Shown here one piece after another: positions 62,644 through 64,000 of a stretch of 64,000 nucleotides of DNA (the first letter of the stretch is position 1; the number at the start of each line of letters is the position of its first letter). The stretch spans positions 744,001 through 808,000 of the forward strand of contig JAMXDE010000025.1 in the NCBI GenBank assembly GCA_026770025.1, written 5' to 3'. The position numbers were made by a program, and so were the translations under genes. Origin of the DNA: Craspedostauros australis. Its lineage: Eukaryota; Bacillariophyta; Bacillariophyceae; Mastogloiales; Achnanthaceae. The notes below the pieces were generated by a model. The model had not been told where the DNA came from. It ran no database searches and saw nothing but the letters and a program-made list of their open reading frames with translations.

Positions 62644-62940
62644 AATTGGGTGTGACCGGTTCCTGTGTCGTTCGTCGTGGGCGACAGGGACACCCGGCAA
62701 AAAGCAACGGAAACGCATTTCGACTAGTACGACTACTTTGACATCCAAAACCAATTTTGTCACTCAGACACAAGAAGGCCGCAATTGACATTCCACGATT
62801 GGCGAAGAACGAATCTCCATTCGAAGAACTTAGTGGGAAACCCTGTTGGACCTATTTCGGAGAAACAAAACGAGGCATTGATGCCGCTGGCCTAATTAAT
62901 CGAGTCCCGTCTATACCGATGACAAACAGTTTCTAATTCT
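62644..62940. other. Right flank of element E
   Basis: Begins with the continuation of the repeat entered by E (homologous to 27285-27325) and runs into the satellite array. No gene is supported. Confidence 0.5.
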
Positions 62941-63119
62941 AAATAAATCGAATGACGGATAAATAAATCGAGTGACGGATAAATAAATCGAATGACGGAT
63001 ATTTAAATCGAATGACGGATAAATAAATCGAATGACGGATATTAAAATCGAGTGACGGATAAATAAATCGAATGACGGATATTTAAATCGAATGACGGAT
63101 AAATAAGTCGCACAAGTTT
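62941..63119. repeat. 20-bp satellite array 1
   Basis: Nine contiguous units of AAATAAATCGAATGACGGAT and close variants (GAGTGACGG; ATTTAAATCG; ATTAAAATCG) with exact 20-bp spacing. The last unit decays into GTCGCACAAG. Confidence 0.97.
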
Positions 63120-63899
63120 GTCACTCGTGACCCAAGAAGACAAGGCCGGCAAGTGATCGAACTAATCAAGTGCGCTTGGTCACACAAGCAAACCACGAAA
63201 TGGTGGCTCTCCTCGACTCTGCCCTGCTCTGGACGGATCACAACAGTGGAGTTGGAGTGTTATTGTCTATTAGTCGTTTTATTTTGGTTACAATTGTATA
63301 AATGTGAAGCAGACTGTGCAAAGAGTTCGTGGTCAACCTTGAAGAGTTCTGATCTGTTGTCCATTTGGTACTGTATTGGAAGAAGAGGAGCGGGAGAGAG
63401 CCATGGGAATGATATGGCTGCCGCTCATGCCAGCGGCTTTGCTTTGTTGGAAGGAGGAAGCGTGGGGCGGGGGGAATCTCATGGCGATTGTTTGTGGCGA
63501 ACGGCAGGATTTGTGAGCAATGCACAGAGAAATACAATGCGACTACCCTTCGAACAAAGAGACACCTTCACTGATACCGCAAAACCAAGTGCAGAACAGA
63601 CGAAATGAGCATGACATCACACTGGTCTAAAGCGATGTAGGATGCAACACATGCGTGCATCGGTGTGTATTGCATTTGTATCGCGTTCGCTACACTACGT
63701 TGATACTTGATGTTGTGGAGTGGTTTTGCCTGGCTTGGCCATCTGGGGACATCATGTGTTGCTCTCGTCAAGCCCCGTCTTTGTATTCGTGGTCTGTTGG
63801 TCTGTTTCCGTTTCATCAATCGCGATGTGACGAGAACCTCGTTTAGTCGAACTAGTCCGATAGTGTCAATGGTGTCCCGTGAAGACACTGGATTGATAA
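63120..63899. other. Spacer between satellite arrays
   Basis: 780 bp. Open frames exist on both strands but none has a domain or a plausible gene structure. Confidence 0.45.
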
Positions 63900-64000
63900 C
63901 TAAATAAATCGAATGACGGATAATTAAATCGAGTGACGGATAAATAAATCGAATGACGGATATTAAAATCGAATGACGGATAAATAAATCGAATGACGGA
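63900..64000. repeat. 20-bp satellite array 2, running off the window
   Basis: Five units of the same 20-bp repeat as array 1, same strand, continuing past the window end. Confidence 0.96.

Noticed and set aside
62941-63119. CRISPR array
   Set aside because: Units are directly adjacent with no spacers, and the genome is eukaryotic.

Overview
The window looks like nuclear DNA of a photosynthetic stramenopile, most likely a diatom. Three things point that way. The Ty1/copia polyproteins resemble the CoDi-type elements of diatoms. Two proteins carry apparent bipartite plastid presequences, one with an ASAF-type cleavage motif. A receptor-like nucleotide cyclase is fused to an HD phosphodiesterase, an arrangement known from diatoms. 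Genes are far apart and carry no introns or a few GT-AG introns of 200-290 nt. I ran no searches; family names rest on motifs read by eye.

Layout. 1-10 kb: the 3' part of one copia element (A, +), then a complete copia element (B, 2404-9789, +) with two identical 778-bp LTRs that landed in a CA microsatellite. 10-13.4 kb: non-coding, with short tandem repeats. 13.4-35.2 kb is the host gene island: a TauD-like 2-oxoglutarate dioxygenase with a plastid presequence (+), tRNA-Asp(GTC) (+), a small KOW-like protein with a Tat-type thylakoid-lumen presequence (-), a Ser-rich unknown (-), a CRAL-TRIO/Sec14-like protein with a terminal intron (-), a three-exon cytochrome b5-sulfite oxidase (-), and a 2314-residue guanylate cyclase-phosphodiesterase (+). 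35.2-37.1 kb: two non-autonomous elements with terminal inverted repeats. 37.9-64 kb is a nest of LTR elements: solo LTRs, an RNase H relic, element D (40296-51004, -) with its pol split by an unrelated solo LTR, and element E (54160-62643, -) with one intact 1819-codon ORF. The right edge holds two arrays of a 20-bp satellite.

Relations. The host genes form no operon-like unit. The clearest biology is one protein that could both make cGMP and destroy cyclic nucleotides at a membrane, two plastid-directed proteins, and mitochondrial-type sulfite oxidation. The repeats record a layered insertion history that target-site duplications (TSDs) resolve: B, C1, D, E and two E-type solo LTRs all have exact TSDs. 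The B/C LTR family shows 6-bp TSDs, while D and E show 5-bp TSDs. Element E interrupts a repeat whose uninterrupted relative lies near 27.3 kb.
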